Program-made: the position numbers and the translations under genes
Notes under the pieces: generated by a model
What the model saw: the letters and a program-made list of their open reading frames with translations, nothing else
Databases searched by the model: none
What the model was told of the DNA's origin: nothing
Part shown: piece after piece, positions 15,062-22,757 of the stretch
How the letters are laid out: every line of letters begins with the position of its first letter
Position numbering within the stretch: position 1 is the stretch's first letter
NCBI RefSeq assembly: GCF_027531705.1
Contig: NZ_JAPZSP010000004.1
Coordinates: forward strand, 124,001 to 188,000
Length of the DNA stretch: 64,000 nt
Reading direction: 5' to 3'
Source: Flavobacterium sp.
GTDB taxonomy: Bacteria; Bacteroidota; Bacteroidia; Flavobacteriales; Flavobacteriaceae

Positions 15062-18000
15062 ATGAGCACAAAATTTACTGAATACAAAGGACTTGACTTG
15101 CCAACAGTAGCATCAGAAGTTCTTGATTTTTGGAAGAAAAACAACGTTTTTGAACAAAGTGTAACTTCGCGTGAAGGAAACCAACCGTATGTGTTTTTTG
15201 AAGGACCACCTTCGGCAAACGGATTACCTGGAATTCACCACGTGATGGCTCGTGCTATTAAAGATATTTTTTGTCGCTATAAAACTCAAAAAGGTTTTCA
15301 AGTAAAACGTAAAGCAGGTTGGGATACACATGGTTTGCCTGTTGAACTTGGAACTGAAAAAGAATTAGGAATCACCAAAGAAGACATCGGAAAAACCATT
15401 TCGGTAGAAGAATACAACGAAGCGTGTAAACGAACCGTTATGCGTTATACCGACGTGTGGAACGATTTGACCGAAAAAATGGGTTATTGGGTTGATATGG
15501 AAGATCCATATGTGACTTACAAATCCAAATACATGGAAACCGTTTGGTGGTTGTTGAAACAAATTTACAACAAAGATTTACTTTACAAAGGATACACCAT
15601 CCAACCGTATTCTCCAAAAGCTGGAACTGGTTTATCTTCGCATGAAGTAAACCAACCAGGAAGTTATAGAGATGTTACGGATACAACAGTTGTAGCACAA
15701 TTCAAAACAAAAGCAGAAACATTACCTAACTTTTTACAAGGTTTTGGTGATGTTCACATTTTGGCTTGGACTACAACTCCTTGGACTTTACCATCCAATA
15801 CAGCATTGACTGTTGGTCCAAAAATCGATTATGTTTTGGTGGAAACTTTCAATCAATACACTTTTCGTCCTGTAAAAGTAATTTTAGCTAAAAACCTTGT
15901 CGGAAAACAATTCGGAAAAGGATTTTTTGTCTCTGTTGAACCTTCTGATTTTGAAAATTTCAAAGAAGGTGATAAAAATATTCCATATCAAATCTTGGCA
16001 GAATTCAAAGGTGCTGATTTAGTTGGAATTCGTTACGAACAATTAATGAAATTGGCTTTACCATATCAAAATCCTGAAAATGCTTTCAGAGTAATTTCGG
16101 GTGATTTCGTTACTACGGAAGATGGAACTGGAATTGTACACACAGCTCCAACTTTTGGTGCAGATGATGCTAAAGTGGCTAAAGAAGCAACACCAGAAGT
16201 TCCGCCAATGTTGGTTTTAGATGAAAACGGAAATCCTGTTCCTTTAGTTGATTTACAAGGTAAATTCATTCAAGGTCTAGGAAATTATTCTGGAAAATAC
16301 GTTAAAAACGAATATTACAACGATGGCGAAGCTCCAGAACGCTCTGCCGATGTTGAAATTGCTATCCAATTAAAAGAAGAAAATAAGGCGTTTAAAGTTG
16401 AAAAATATGTGCACAGTTACCCACATTGTTGGAGAACTGACAAACCAATTTTATATTATCCATTAGATTCTTGGTTCATTAAAGTAACCGAAATCAAGGA
16501 TAGAATGTTCGATTTGAATGAAACTATCAACTGGAAGCCAAAAGCAACAGGTGAAGGTCGTTTCGGAAATTGGTTGAAAAATGCCAACGATTGGAATTTG
16601 TCGCGTTCAAGATATTGGGGAATTCCATTACCAATCTGGAGAACCGAAGACGGAACCGAAGAAATGCTAATTGGTTCAGTAGAAGAATTGTATTCTGAAA
16701 TTCAGAAATCAATCGCAGCTGGTTTTCAATCAGAAAATCCTTTTAAAGGTTTTGTGGTTGGAAATATGAGTGAAGAAAATTATGATTTAGTTGATTTACA
16801 CAAAAATGTGGTTGACAACATCGTTTTGGTTTCGCCATCAGGAAAATTAATGAAACGTGAAAGTGATTTAATTGATGTTTGGTTTGATTCAGGTGCAATG
16901 CCTTATGCACAATGGCATTATCCATTTGAAAACAAAGATTTAATAGACGAAAACAAAGCATTTCCAGCTGATTTTATTGCAGAAGGTGTGGATCAAACTC
17001 GTGGTTGGTTCTATACGTTACATGCTATTGGAACGTTAGTTTTTGATAAAATTGCTTATAAAAATGTAGTTTCAAACGGATTAGTTCTAGACAAAAACGG
17101 ACAAAAAATGTCAAAACGTCTAGGAAATGCTGTTGATCCATTCACGACTTTGGCAGAATATGGTCCGGATGCTACACGTTGGTACATGATTTCGAATGCA
17201 AATCCATGGGATAACTTGAAATTTGATATTGAAGGAGTTGCTGAGGTTCGTAGAAAATTCTTCGGAACTTTATACAACACGTATTCGTTCTTTAGTTTAT
17301 ATGCAAATATCGATGGTTTCAAATACGAAGAAGCAGAAATTCCATTAAACGAAAGACCTGAAATCGATCGTTGGATTTTATCGGAATTACACACTTTGAT
17401 AAAAACTGTTGATGAAGCATACGCTGATTACGAACCAACAAAAGCGGCAAGAGCCATTTCTGATTTCGTTCAGGAAAACTTGAGTAACTGGTACGTTCGT
17501 TTGTGCAGAAGAAGATTCTGGAAAGGCGAATACGGAACAGATAAAATTGCGGCTTATCAAACGCTTTACACTTGTTTGTTGAATGTGGCTAAACTTTCGG
17601 CTCCGATAGCGCCATTTTTTATGGACAAACTTTACAGAGATTTAACGCAGGCAACACATTCAGAGGAATTTGAGTCAGTACATTTGGCAAAATTTCCAAT
17701 TTCGGTTGAAAACTTTGTTGATAAATCGTTAGAGAGCAAAATGATGAAAGCACAAACGGTTTCGTCACTAGTTTTATCGCTTCGAAAAAAGGAAATGATT
17801 AAAGTGCGCCAACCGTTGCAAAAGGTTATGATTCCTATACTTGACGAAAATCAACGTGCTGAAATCGAGGCGGTTTCCGACCTGATAAAAGCCGAAGTAA
17901 ACGTTAAAGAAATCGAACTTTTAGACGATGCATCGGGTGTTTTAGTGAAGCAAATTAAGCCTAATTTTAAAGCACTTGGACCACGTTTTGGAAAGGATAT

Positions 18001-18463
18001 GGGATTGATTTCTAGTGAAATACAAAAATTTTCACAAGAACAAATCAACGAAATTGATGCTAAAGGTGAGCTATCGCTTGTTATTTCAGGAAATAGTATA
18101 ACTTTAACATCCCAAGACGTCGAAATATCTTCACAAGATATTCCAGGTTGGTTGGTTGCAAATTCTAACGGAATTACAGTTGCTTTGGACATCACAATTT
18201 CTGAAGAACTTAAACAAGAAGGAATAGCAAGAGAATTGGTAAACAGAATTCAAAACATAAGAAAAGATTCTGGTTTTGAAGTAACAGATAAAATTAAAGT
18301 TCAAATTCAACGTAGTGGCGAACTAGAACAAGCAATAAAGAATAACGAAAGCTATATCAAAGACGAAACATTAACAGAAGAATTAAATTTTACTGATAAT
18401 TTAGAAAATGGTATAGAAATTGAGTTTGATGAGATAAAAACAAGAATATTAATTTCAAAATAG
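15062..18463 (+). CDS. ileS: Isoleucyl-tRNA synthetase, IleRS2 type with GXHH motif
   Basis: A 1133-residue class I synthetase for tRNA-Ile. The KMSKS loop is KMSKR (682-686, in NGQKMSKRLGN), and the CP1 editing domain occupies roughly 200-400. The length and long C-terminal region fit the eukaryotic-like IleRS2 clade, which tends to be less sensitive to mupirocin. The signature motif near residue 57-60 reads GIHH within LPGIHHVMAR, so the first and third residues of HIGH are exchanged. It is the only ileS in the window and must be functional. The DksA-like gene follows after 7 bp. Confidence 0.97.
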   Translation: MSTKFTEYKGLDLPTVASEVLDFWKKNNVFEQSVTSREGNQPYVFFEGPPSANGLPGIHHVMARAIKDIFCRYKTQKGFQVKRKAGWDTHGLPVELGTEKELGITKEDIGKTISVEEYNEACKRTVMRYTDVWNDLTEKMGYWVDMEDPYVTYKSKYMETVWWLLKQIYNKDLLYKGYTIQPYSPKAGTGLSSHEVNQPGSYRDVTDTTVVAQFKTKAETLPNFLQGFGDVHILAWTTTPWTLPSNTALTVGPKIDYVLVETFNQYTFRPVKVILAKNLVGKQFGKGFFVSVEPSDFENFKEGDKNIPYQILAEFKGADLVGIRYEQLMKLALPYQNPENAFRVISGDFVTTEDGTGIVHTAPTFGADDAKVAKEATPEVPPMLVLDENGNPVPLVDLQGKFIQGLGNYSGKYVKNEYYNDGEAPERSADVEIAIQLKEENKAFKVEKYVHSYPHCWRTDKPILYYPLDSWFIKVTEIKDRMFDLNETINWKPKATGEGRFGNWLKNANDWNLSRSRYWGIPLPIWRTEDGTEEMLIGSVEELYSEIQKSIAAGFQSENPFKGFVVGNMSEENYDLVDLHKNVVDNIVLVSPSGKLMKRESDLIDVWFDSGAMPYAQWHYPFENKDLIDENKAFPADFIAEGVDQTRGWFYTLHAIGTLVFDKIAYKNVVSNGLVLDKNGQKMSKRLGNAVDPFTTLAEYGPDATRWYMISNANPWDNLKFDIEGVAEVRRKFFGTLYNTYSFFSLYANIDGFKYEEAEIPLNERPEIDRWILSELHTLIKTVDEAYADYEPTKAARAISDFVQENLSNWYVRLCRRRFWKGEYGTDKIAAYQTLYTCLLNVAKLSAPIAPFFMDKLYRDLTQATHSEEFESVHLAKFPISVENFVDKSLESKMMKAQTVSSLVLSLRKKEMIKVRQPLQKVMIPILDENQRAEIEAVSDLIKAEVNVKEIELLDDASGVLVKQIKPNFKALGPRFGKDMGLISSEIQKFSQEQINEIDAKGELSLVISGNSITLTSQDVEISSQDIPGWLVANSNGITVALDITISEELKQEGIARELVNRIQNIRKDSGFEVTDKIKVQIQRSGELEQAIKNNESYIKDETLTEELNFTDNLENGIEIEFDEIKTRILISK

Positions 18464-18470
18464 TACAAAG

Positions 18471-18851
18471 ATGATTGAAGAAATGATGAGATACTCTGAT
18501 GCCGATTTAGCAGAGTTTAAAGAAATTATCTTAAATAAAATTGAGAAAGCACAAAGCGATTTAGAATTAATCAAAAGTGCTTACATGAATGATTTAAATA
18601 ATGGAACTGACGATACATCGCCAACTTTCAAAGCATTTGAAGAAGGAAGTGAAACGATGAGTAAAGAAGCGAATTCGGCTTTAGCAATTCGTCAAGAAAA
18701 ATTTATTCGTGATTTAAAAAATGCACTTTTCCGTGTTGAAAACAAAACTTATGGAGTTTGTAAAGTAACCGGAAAACTAATCGGAAAAGAAAGATTAAAA
18801 ATCGTTCCTCATGCAACAATGAGTATCGAAGCTAAAAACTTGCAACGATAA
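18471..18851 (+). CDS. DksA/TraR-family protein lacking the zinc finger
   Basis: A 126-residue DksA/TraR-like protein: an N-terminal coiled coil (about 10-90) and a C-terminal globular part with YGVCKVTGKLIGKERL. The family zinc site Cx2Cx17Cx2C has become Cys97, Thr100, Ser118 and Ala121, so zinc binding is very unlikely. DksA-type proteins enter the RNA polymerase secondary channel. The acidic coiled-coil tip (DLNNGTDDTSP region) keeps the general layout. It starts 7 bp after ileS and is surely cotranscribed with it, upstream of lspA. Confidence 0.85.
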   Translation: MIEEMMRYSDADLAEFKEIILNKIEKAQSDLELIKSAYMNDLNNGTDDTSPTFKAFEEGSETMSKEANSALAIRQEKFIRDLKNALFRVENKTYGVCKVTGKLIGKERLKIVPHATMSIEAKNLQR

Positions 18852-18872
18852 TATTTTAAAAACCCAACTATA

Positions 18873-18928
18873 AAATTCCAAATTCCAATTTATTTTCTTA
18901 AAATTTTGGGATTTGGAATTTCTTTTTT
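18873..18928 (+). terminator. Probable terminator after the ileS-dksA unit
   Basis: AAATTCCAAATTCC (18873-18886) pairs with GGGATTTGGAATTT (18908-18921) with one G-T wobble, followed by CTTTTTT. The arms are made of the same TTGGAATTT words seen upstream of rng. The GC content is low, so efficiency is uncertain. Confidence 0.5.
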
Positions 18929-18946
18929 GGAATTTAATTACTTTTG
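18913..18946 (+). promoter_or_regulatory. Predicted promoter of lspA
   Basis: TTG (18913-18915), a 23-bp spacer and TACTTTTG (18939-18946) lie 17 bp before the lspA ATG. The -33 element is inside the preceding hairpin arm. Confidence 0.45.
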
Positions 18947-18963
18947 CACACAAATTTAAATAA

Positions 18964-19575
18964 ATGAGACTTACAAAAGCCTATTTCCTTATTGTTTTAG
19001 TATTACTAATTGATCAATTTTCAAAAATATTTGTCAAAACCAACTTCATTCTTGGTGAAGAAGTTGAAGTTTTTAGTTGGTTTAAAATTCTTTTTATTGA
19101 AAATGAAGGAATGGCTTGGGGAACACAAATTCCTGGAGAATATGGAAAATTATTCTTAACTCTTTTCCGTTTAGTTGCTGTTTCTGCAATTGGTTATTGG
19201 TTATGGAAAGCAGAACAAAATAACGGCTCAAATTATTTATTGGTTGCCATTGCTTTAATATTTGCTGGTGCATTAGGAAATATTATTGATTCTGTTTTTT
19301 ATGGCGTTCTTTTTAATGACAGTCACCATCAATTAGCAACTTTGAACAATCCAAATCCCTACGGAACTTGGTTTCACGGAAAAGTAGTCGATATGTTTTA
19401 TTTCCCAATCTGGCAAGGAACTTTACCAAGCTGGCTTCCTGTTTGGGGCGGAAAACCGTTTACTTTTTTCAATGCTATTTTCAATGTAGCCGATTTTGCT
19501 ATTTCAACAGGTGTCGGAATTTTAATTTTCTTCAATAAAAAAGCATTTGGAGAAAAACATTATTGGGCAAATTAA
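18964..19575 (+). CDS. lspA: Lipoprotein signal peptidase II
   Basis: A 203-residue inner-membrane aspartyl protease that cleaves prolipoproteins after lipid attachment. Four hydrophobic segments are visible. The catalytic pair is Asp143 (KVVDMFYF) and Asp177 (FNVADFAIS), with GALGNIID at 103-109. A loop before and after VVDM is longer than in E. coli, which is usual in Bacteroidota. It would process the OmpA-like, GldD and deiminase-like lipoproteins in this window. Confidence 0.95.
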   Translation: MRLTKAYFLIVLVLLIDQFSKIFVKTNFILGEEVEVFSWFKILFIENEGMAWGTQIPGEYGKLFLTLFRLVAVSAIGYWLWKAEQNNGSNYLLVAIALIFAGALGNIIDSVFYGVLFNDSHHQLATLNNPNPYGTWFHGKVVDMFYFPIWQGTLPSWLPVWGGKPFTFFNAIFNVADFAISTGVGILIFFNKKAFGEKHYWAN

Positions 19576-19578
19576 TTC

Positions 19579-20142
19579 TTAAAAAGAAATAACACCATTT
19601 GGAGTTACACAAAAATCCAGTTTGATATCTGTAACCGAAATATCTTCAATAGTTTCTTCTGATTCAAAAAAAGATAAACCAATTTTGATAGTTTCAGGAT
19701 TGCATTTGGATAAAAACTTATCATAAAATCCTTTGCCATAGCCTACTCTATTTCCGTTTAGGTCATAAGCTAAAAGTGGAACAAATACTACTTCAATTTT
19801 GGAAACTGGCACTTCAATTCCATCAATTGGTTCTGGAATATTGTAATTGTTTTTTTTGAATTTGGTGTTATCGGTTAGCAAATAATGTGTCATTTCAAAC
19901 GTTGCAAAATCACTTTTGGAAACCACAATTTCTTTGTCTTTTCCAGCTAAAACTTGCAGGATAAATTCAGTATCAACTTCTTTTTGTTCTTCAATAGTTA
20001 GAAATAAATGAAAATAGGTTTTGTTCCAAACATTCATTTTTACTAAATGATTGGCAATTGCAAGGCTTTTTTCTTCAATTTCGTTGGTAGAAAATGACTC
20101 ACGCAACGACTTATATTTTTTTCTTAACTCCGATTTTGTCAT
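19579..20142 (-). CDS. 5-formyltetrahydrofolate cyclo-ligase
   Basis: A 187-residue ATP-dependent enzyme that converts 5-formyl-THF to 5,10-methenyl-THF in folate metabolism. It begins TKSELRKKYKSLRES, with the basic ATP-binding region. The family motif NRVGYGKGFYDKFL is at about 131-144. Its stop lies 3 bp from the end of lspA (convergent). A promoter is predicted at 20165-20191. Confidence 0.93.
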   Translation of the reverse strand: MTKSELRKKYKSLRESFSTNEIEEKSLAIANHLVKMNVWNKTYFHLFLTIEEQKEVDTEFILQVLAGKDKEIVVSKSDFATFEMTHYLLTDNTKFKKNNYNIPEPIDGIEVPVSKIEVVFVPLLAYDLNGNRVGYGKGFYDKFLSKCNPETIKIGLSFFESEETIEDISVTDIKLDFCVTPNGVISF

Positions 20143-20164
20143 GATTTGAACTTCTTATTCCAAA

Positions 20165-20191
20165 CAAAAGTAAAGAATCATTTTAATACAA
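20165..20191 (-). promoter_or_regulatory. Predicted promoter of the cyclo-ligase gene
   Basis: On the minus strand, TTG (20191-20189), a 16-bp spacer and TACTTTTG (20172-20165) lie about 23 bp before the ATG. The spacer is one base short of the usual range. Confidence 0.45.
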
Positions 20192-20221
20192 ATCTATTTT
20201 TATATTTTTGGTAGAAAAAAA

Positions 20222-20336
20222 GACACAAATTTCACAAATTAACACAAATTGTAATCAAACTAAACCGATTACACGAATTTTGAATTAGTAAAATTGAAAC
20301 AGTGAATAATTGGTGTAAATTTGTGCCATTCGTGTA
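20222..20336 (+). repeat. ACACAAATTTCAC-word imperfect palindrome
   Basis: The left arm, about 20222-20250, repeats CACAAATT words three times. The right arm, about 20310-20336, carries the same words reverse-complemented (GTGTAAATTTGTGCC, TTCGTGT). It fills the divergent gap between the cyclo-ligase and nadD genes. A one-armed relative lies at 31327-31375. Confidence 0.55.
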
Positions 20337-20356
20337 AAAAATCAATTTAAGCAAAA

Positions 20357-20938
20357 ATGAAAATCGGACTCTATTTTGGAACTTTCAACCCAATTCACGT
20401 TGGGCATTTGATTATCGCCAATCACATGGCAGAACATTCCGATTTAGAACAAATTTGGATGGTCGTAACGCCACACAATCCGCTGAAGCAAAAAAACACT
20501 TTACTTGATGATTACCAACGATTGCATTTGGTTTTTTTAGCAACCCAAGATTATCCAAAAATCAAACCTTCTGATATTGAATTCAAATTATCACAACCTA
20601 ATTATACCGTAAATACATTAGCGCATCTTAAAGACAAATTTCCGCAACATGAATTTTCCCTAATTATGGGCGAAGACAACCTGAAATCGCTTCATAAATG
20701 GAAAAATTACGAATTCATTTTAGAAAATCACAATATTTATATTTATCCGAGAATTTCGGAAGAAGCAGAAAATTTAGACCTGAAAAACCATCCAAGAATT
20801 CACAAAATAGATGCTCCAATTGTTGAAATATCATCAACTTTTATTAGAGAAAATATCAAAAACAAAAAAAACATAAAACCATTATTATCCGAAAAAGTTT
20901 GGGAATATGTGGATCATAATAATTTTTATAAGAAGTAG
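20357..20938 (+). CDS. nadD: Nicotinate-nucleotide adenylyltransferase
   Basis: A 193-residue NadD that adenylates nicotinate mononucleotide in NAD synthesis. The nucleotidyltransferase motif is GTFNPIHVGHL (8-18), and the C-terminal ISSTFIREN supplies the second phosphate-binding motif. Length is normal. It is transcribed alone or with the following TA pair after a 72-bp gap that has its own TACATTTG box. Confidence 0.95.
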   Translation: MKIGLYFGTFNPIHVGHLIIANHMAEHSDLEQIWMVVTPHNPLKQKNTLLDDYQRLHLVFLATQDYPKIKPSDIEFKLSQPNYTVNTLAHLKDKFPQHEFSLIMGEDNLKSLHKWKNYEFILENHNIYIYPRISEEAENLDLKNHPRIHKIDAPIVEISSTFIRENIKNKKNIKPLLSEKVWEYVDHNNFYKK

Positions 20939-20985
20939 AGATTTATTTTTAACATCTATTACTAATTTAAAATAGATATTTTTTT

Positions 20986-20993
20986 TACATTTG
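20986..20993 (+). promoter_or_regulatory. Predicted -7 element of the second TA pair
   Basis: TACATTTG matches TAnnTTTG and lies 17 bp before the antitoxin ATG. No TTG is at the ideal distance. Confidence 0.4.
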
Positions 20994-21010
20994 AATAAAA
21001 TACTAAAAGT

Positions 21011-21211
21011 ATGAGTGTTGCTGCAAAAAAATTAGAATTAATAAAATGGTTGACTTCTGTTGAAGACAAAACTGTTATTAATCAACTTGATAACTACAGA
21101 AAACAACAACATTCATTTGACTTTAAAAAGGAATTAGAAACTGCCATATCTGCTGATGAATTGAAAAAACGTACCACAACGTTTTTAAAATCTTTAGAAT
21201 GGAAAAAATAA
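21011..21211 (+). CDS. Antitoxin-like protein of the second TA pair (66 aa)
   Basis: A small helical protein, starting MSVAAKKLELIKWLTSVEDK, of a kind often seen before ParE-like toxins in Flavobacteriia. It overlaps the next gene by 13 bp, giving the antitoxin-then-toxin order. The charged C-terminus (ELKKRTTTFLKSLEWKK) is the likely toxin-binding part. The assignment is by context and general form. No DNA-binding motif is obvious. Confidence 0.7.
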   Translation: MSVAAKKLELIKWLTSVEDKTVINQLDNYRKQQHSFDFKKELETAISADELKKRTTTFLKSLEWKK

Positions 21212-21528
21212 AAATTTTCTATAAGCTCGATGTCGAATTTTACATAAACGAATTAATTTATATACTTTACAAAGAAGATTATTTCAGCTATATAGAAAAT
21301 GCAATTGAATACAAAGACAACATAATCAACTTTATTGAACAAAACATTGCAACTTTTCCATCAAAAATAGCTCCTTTATCTCTGAATCATTTAGGTTCAA
21401 ATTATATTTTTTACAAAAGTAATTCTCGGACAACTTGGTTTGTCTTTTTTGAAAAAGAAGAAAATCAATATTTAGTATCGTATATTTCAAATAATCATAC
21501 AGAAATAGTAACTTTTTTAAATCCTTAA
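21199..21528 (+). CDS. RelE/ParE-like toxin of the second TA pair (109 aa)
   Basis: A 109-residue protein with the order of secondary structures expected of a diverged RelE/ParE toxin: helices with a KDNIINFIEQN segment, then beta strands (NYIFYKSNSRTTWFVFFEK, YLVSYISNNHTEIVTFL). The conserved Arg (SRTTW) lies where ParE-like proteins have a key Arg. Sequence similarity to textbook members is low, so the family call leans on the preceding overlapping small gene. Confidence 0.65.
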   Translation: MEKIKIFYKLDVEFYINELIYILYKEDYFSYIENAIEYKDNIINFIEQNIATFPSKIAPLSLNHLGSNYIFYKSNSRTTWFVFFEKEENQYLVSYISNNHTEIVTFLNP

Positions 21529-21542
21529 CATTCCTTTACCAC

Positions 21543-21570
21543 TTGTTCCATCAAGCATTTTGTAACTTTG
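21543..21570 (+). promoter_or_regulatory. Predicted promoter of the alcohol dehydrogenase gene
   Basis: TTG (21543-21545), a 17-bp spacer and TAACTTTG (21563-21570) match the Bacteroidota consensus. The ATG follows 20 bp later. Confidence 0.6.
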
Positions 21571-21590
21571 TAATCTAAATACAAATTACT

Positions 21591-22757
21591 ATGCTTAACT
21601 TCGAATTATACAATCCTGTAAACTATATTTTTGGTAAAGACCAAATCGCAAAACTTTCTGAACTTGTTCCTGCTAACAGCAAAGTGCTTATGGCTTTTGG
21701 TGGCGGAAGTATTTTCAAAAACGGTATTTATGAGCAAGTTAAAAACGCTTTAAAAGGTTTTGAAATTGTCGAATTTGGTGGCATTGAACCCAATCCAAGA
21801 TTTGAAACTTTGATGAAAGCGGTTCAAATTATTCGCGACCAAAAAATCGATTTTATACTTGCAGTTGGTGGCGGAAGTGTGATTGATGGCGTGAAATTTA
21901 TTTCGGCTGCTGTCAATTTTGATGGAAATGAAGAAGACATTCTTAGAAAAAGAATTTTGTTTAAAGATACTAACGCCGTTGTTCCATTTGGAACGGTTTT
22001 AACTTTGCCTGCAACAGGTTCCGAAATGAATTCGGGTGCTGTTGTAACTATAGAAGCAACACAAGAAAAACTTACACTTGGCGGAAGCGCATTGTTTCCA
22101 AAATTTTCAATTGTTGATCCAACCGTAATTACTTCGTTACCAAAAAGACAATTGCAAAATGGTGTTGTTGATGCCTTTACACACGTTATGGAACAATATC
22201 TAACCTATCAACACGATGCACTTTTACAAGATAGATTTGCCGAAAGCATTTTGAAAACTTTAATCGAAGTTGGTCCAAGTGTAGTCGAAAATCCAAGTGA
22301 TTACAAATTGGCTTCTAATTTTGTTTGGTGCGCCACAATGGCGTTGAATGGTTTGATTCAAAAAGGTGTTCCTTCTGATTGGGCAACACACATGATTGGT
22401 CACGAATTAACGGCTTTATACGAAATTGATCACGCCAGAACATTGGCGATTATCGGTCCAAATTTATATAAAGTAATGTTTGAAACCAAAAAAGACAAAC
22501 TAGCACAATACGGCGAAAGAGTTTGGAATATTTCAAGAAATACAGTCGATGAAACGGCACATCAAGCTATTGAAAAAACAATAGAATTTTTCCACATAAT
22601 GGGAATGAAAACCAAAATCTCTGAAAATGCCGAAAACATTGAAAAAACAGCCGATTTTATTGTAAATCGTTTTGAAGAAAGAGGTTGGAATGGTTTAGGC
22701 GAAAAACAAAATATCACTTTAGAAAAAGTACGAGAAATTGTGGAAATGAGTTATTAG
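21591..22757 (+). CDS. Iron-containing alcohol dehydrogenase (YqhD/BdhA-like)
   Basis: A 388-residue NAD(P)-dependent group III alcohol dehydrogenase. The nucleotide-binding motif is AVGGGSVIDG. The metal-binding region includes VVDAFTHVMEQY, the MIGHEL segment and IDHARTLAI. The YqhD/BdhA subfamily, which reduces short-chain aldehydes, is the closest match. The substrate cannot be read from sequence. It has its own promoter and ends in a 4-bp overlap with the convergent deiminase-like gene. Confidence 0.9.
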   Translation: MLNFELYNPVNYIFGKDQIAKLSELVPANSKVLMAFGGGSIFKNGIYEQVKNALKGFEIVEFGGIEPNPRFETLMKAVQIIRDQKIDFILAVGGGSVIDGVKFISAAVNFDGNEEDILRKRILFKDTNAVVPFGTVLTLPATGSEMNSGAVVTIEATQEKLTLGGSALFPKFSIVDPTVITSLPKRQLQNGVVDAFTHVMEQYLTYQHDALLQDRFAESILKTLIEVGPSVVENPSDYKLASNFVWCATMALNGLIQKGVPSDWATHMIGHELTALYEIDHARTLAIIGPNLYKVMFETKKDKLAQYGERVWNISRNTVDETAHQAIEKTIEFFHIMGMKTKISENAENIEKTADFIVNRFEERGWNGLGEKQNITLEKVREIVEMSY

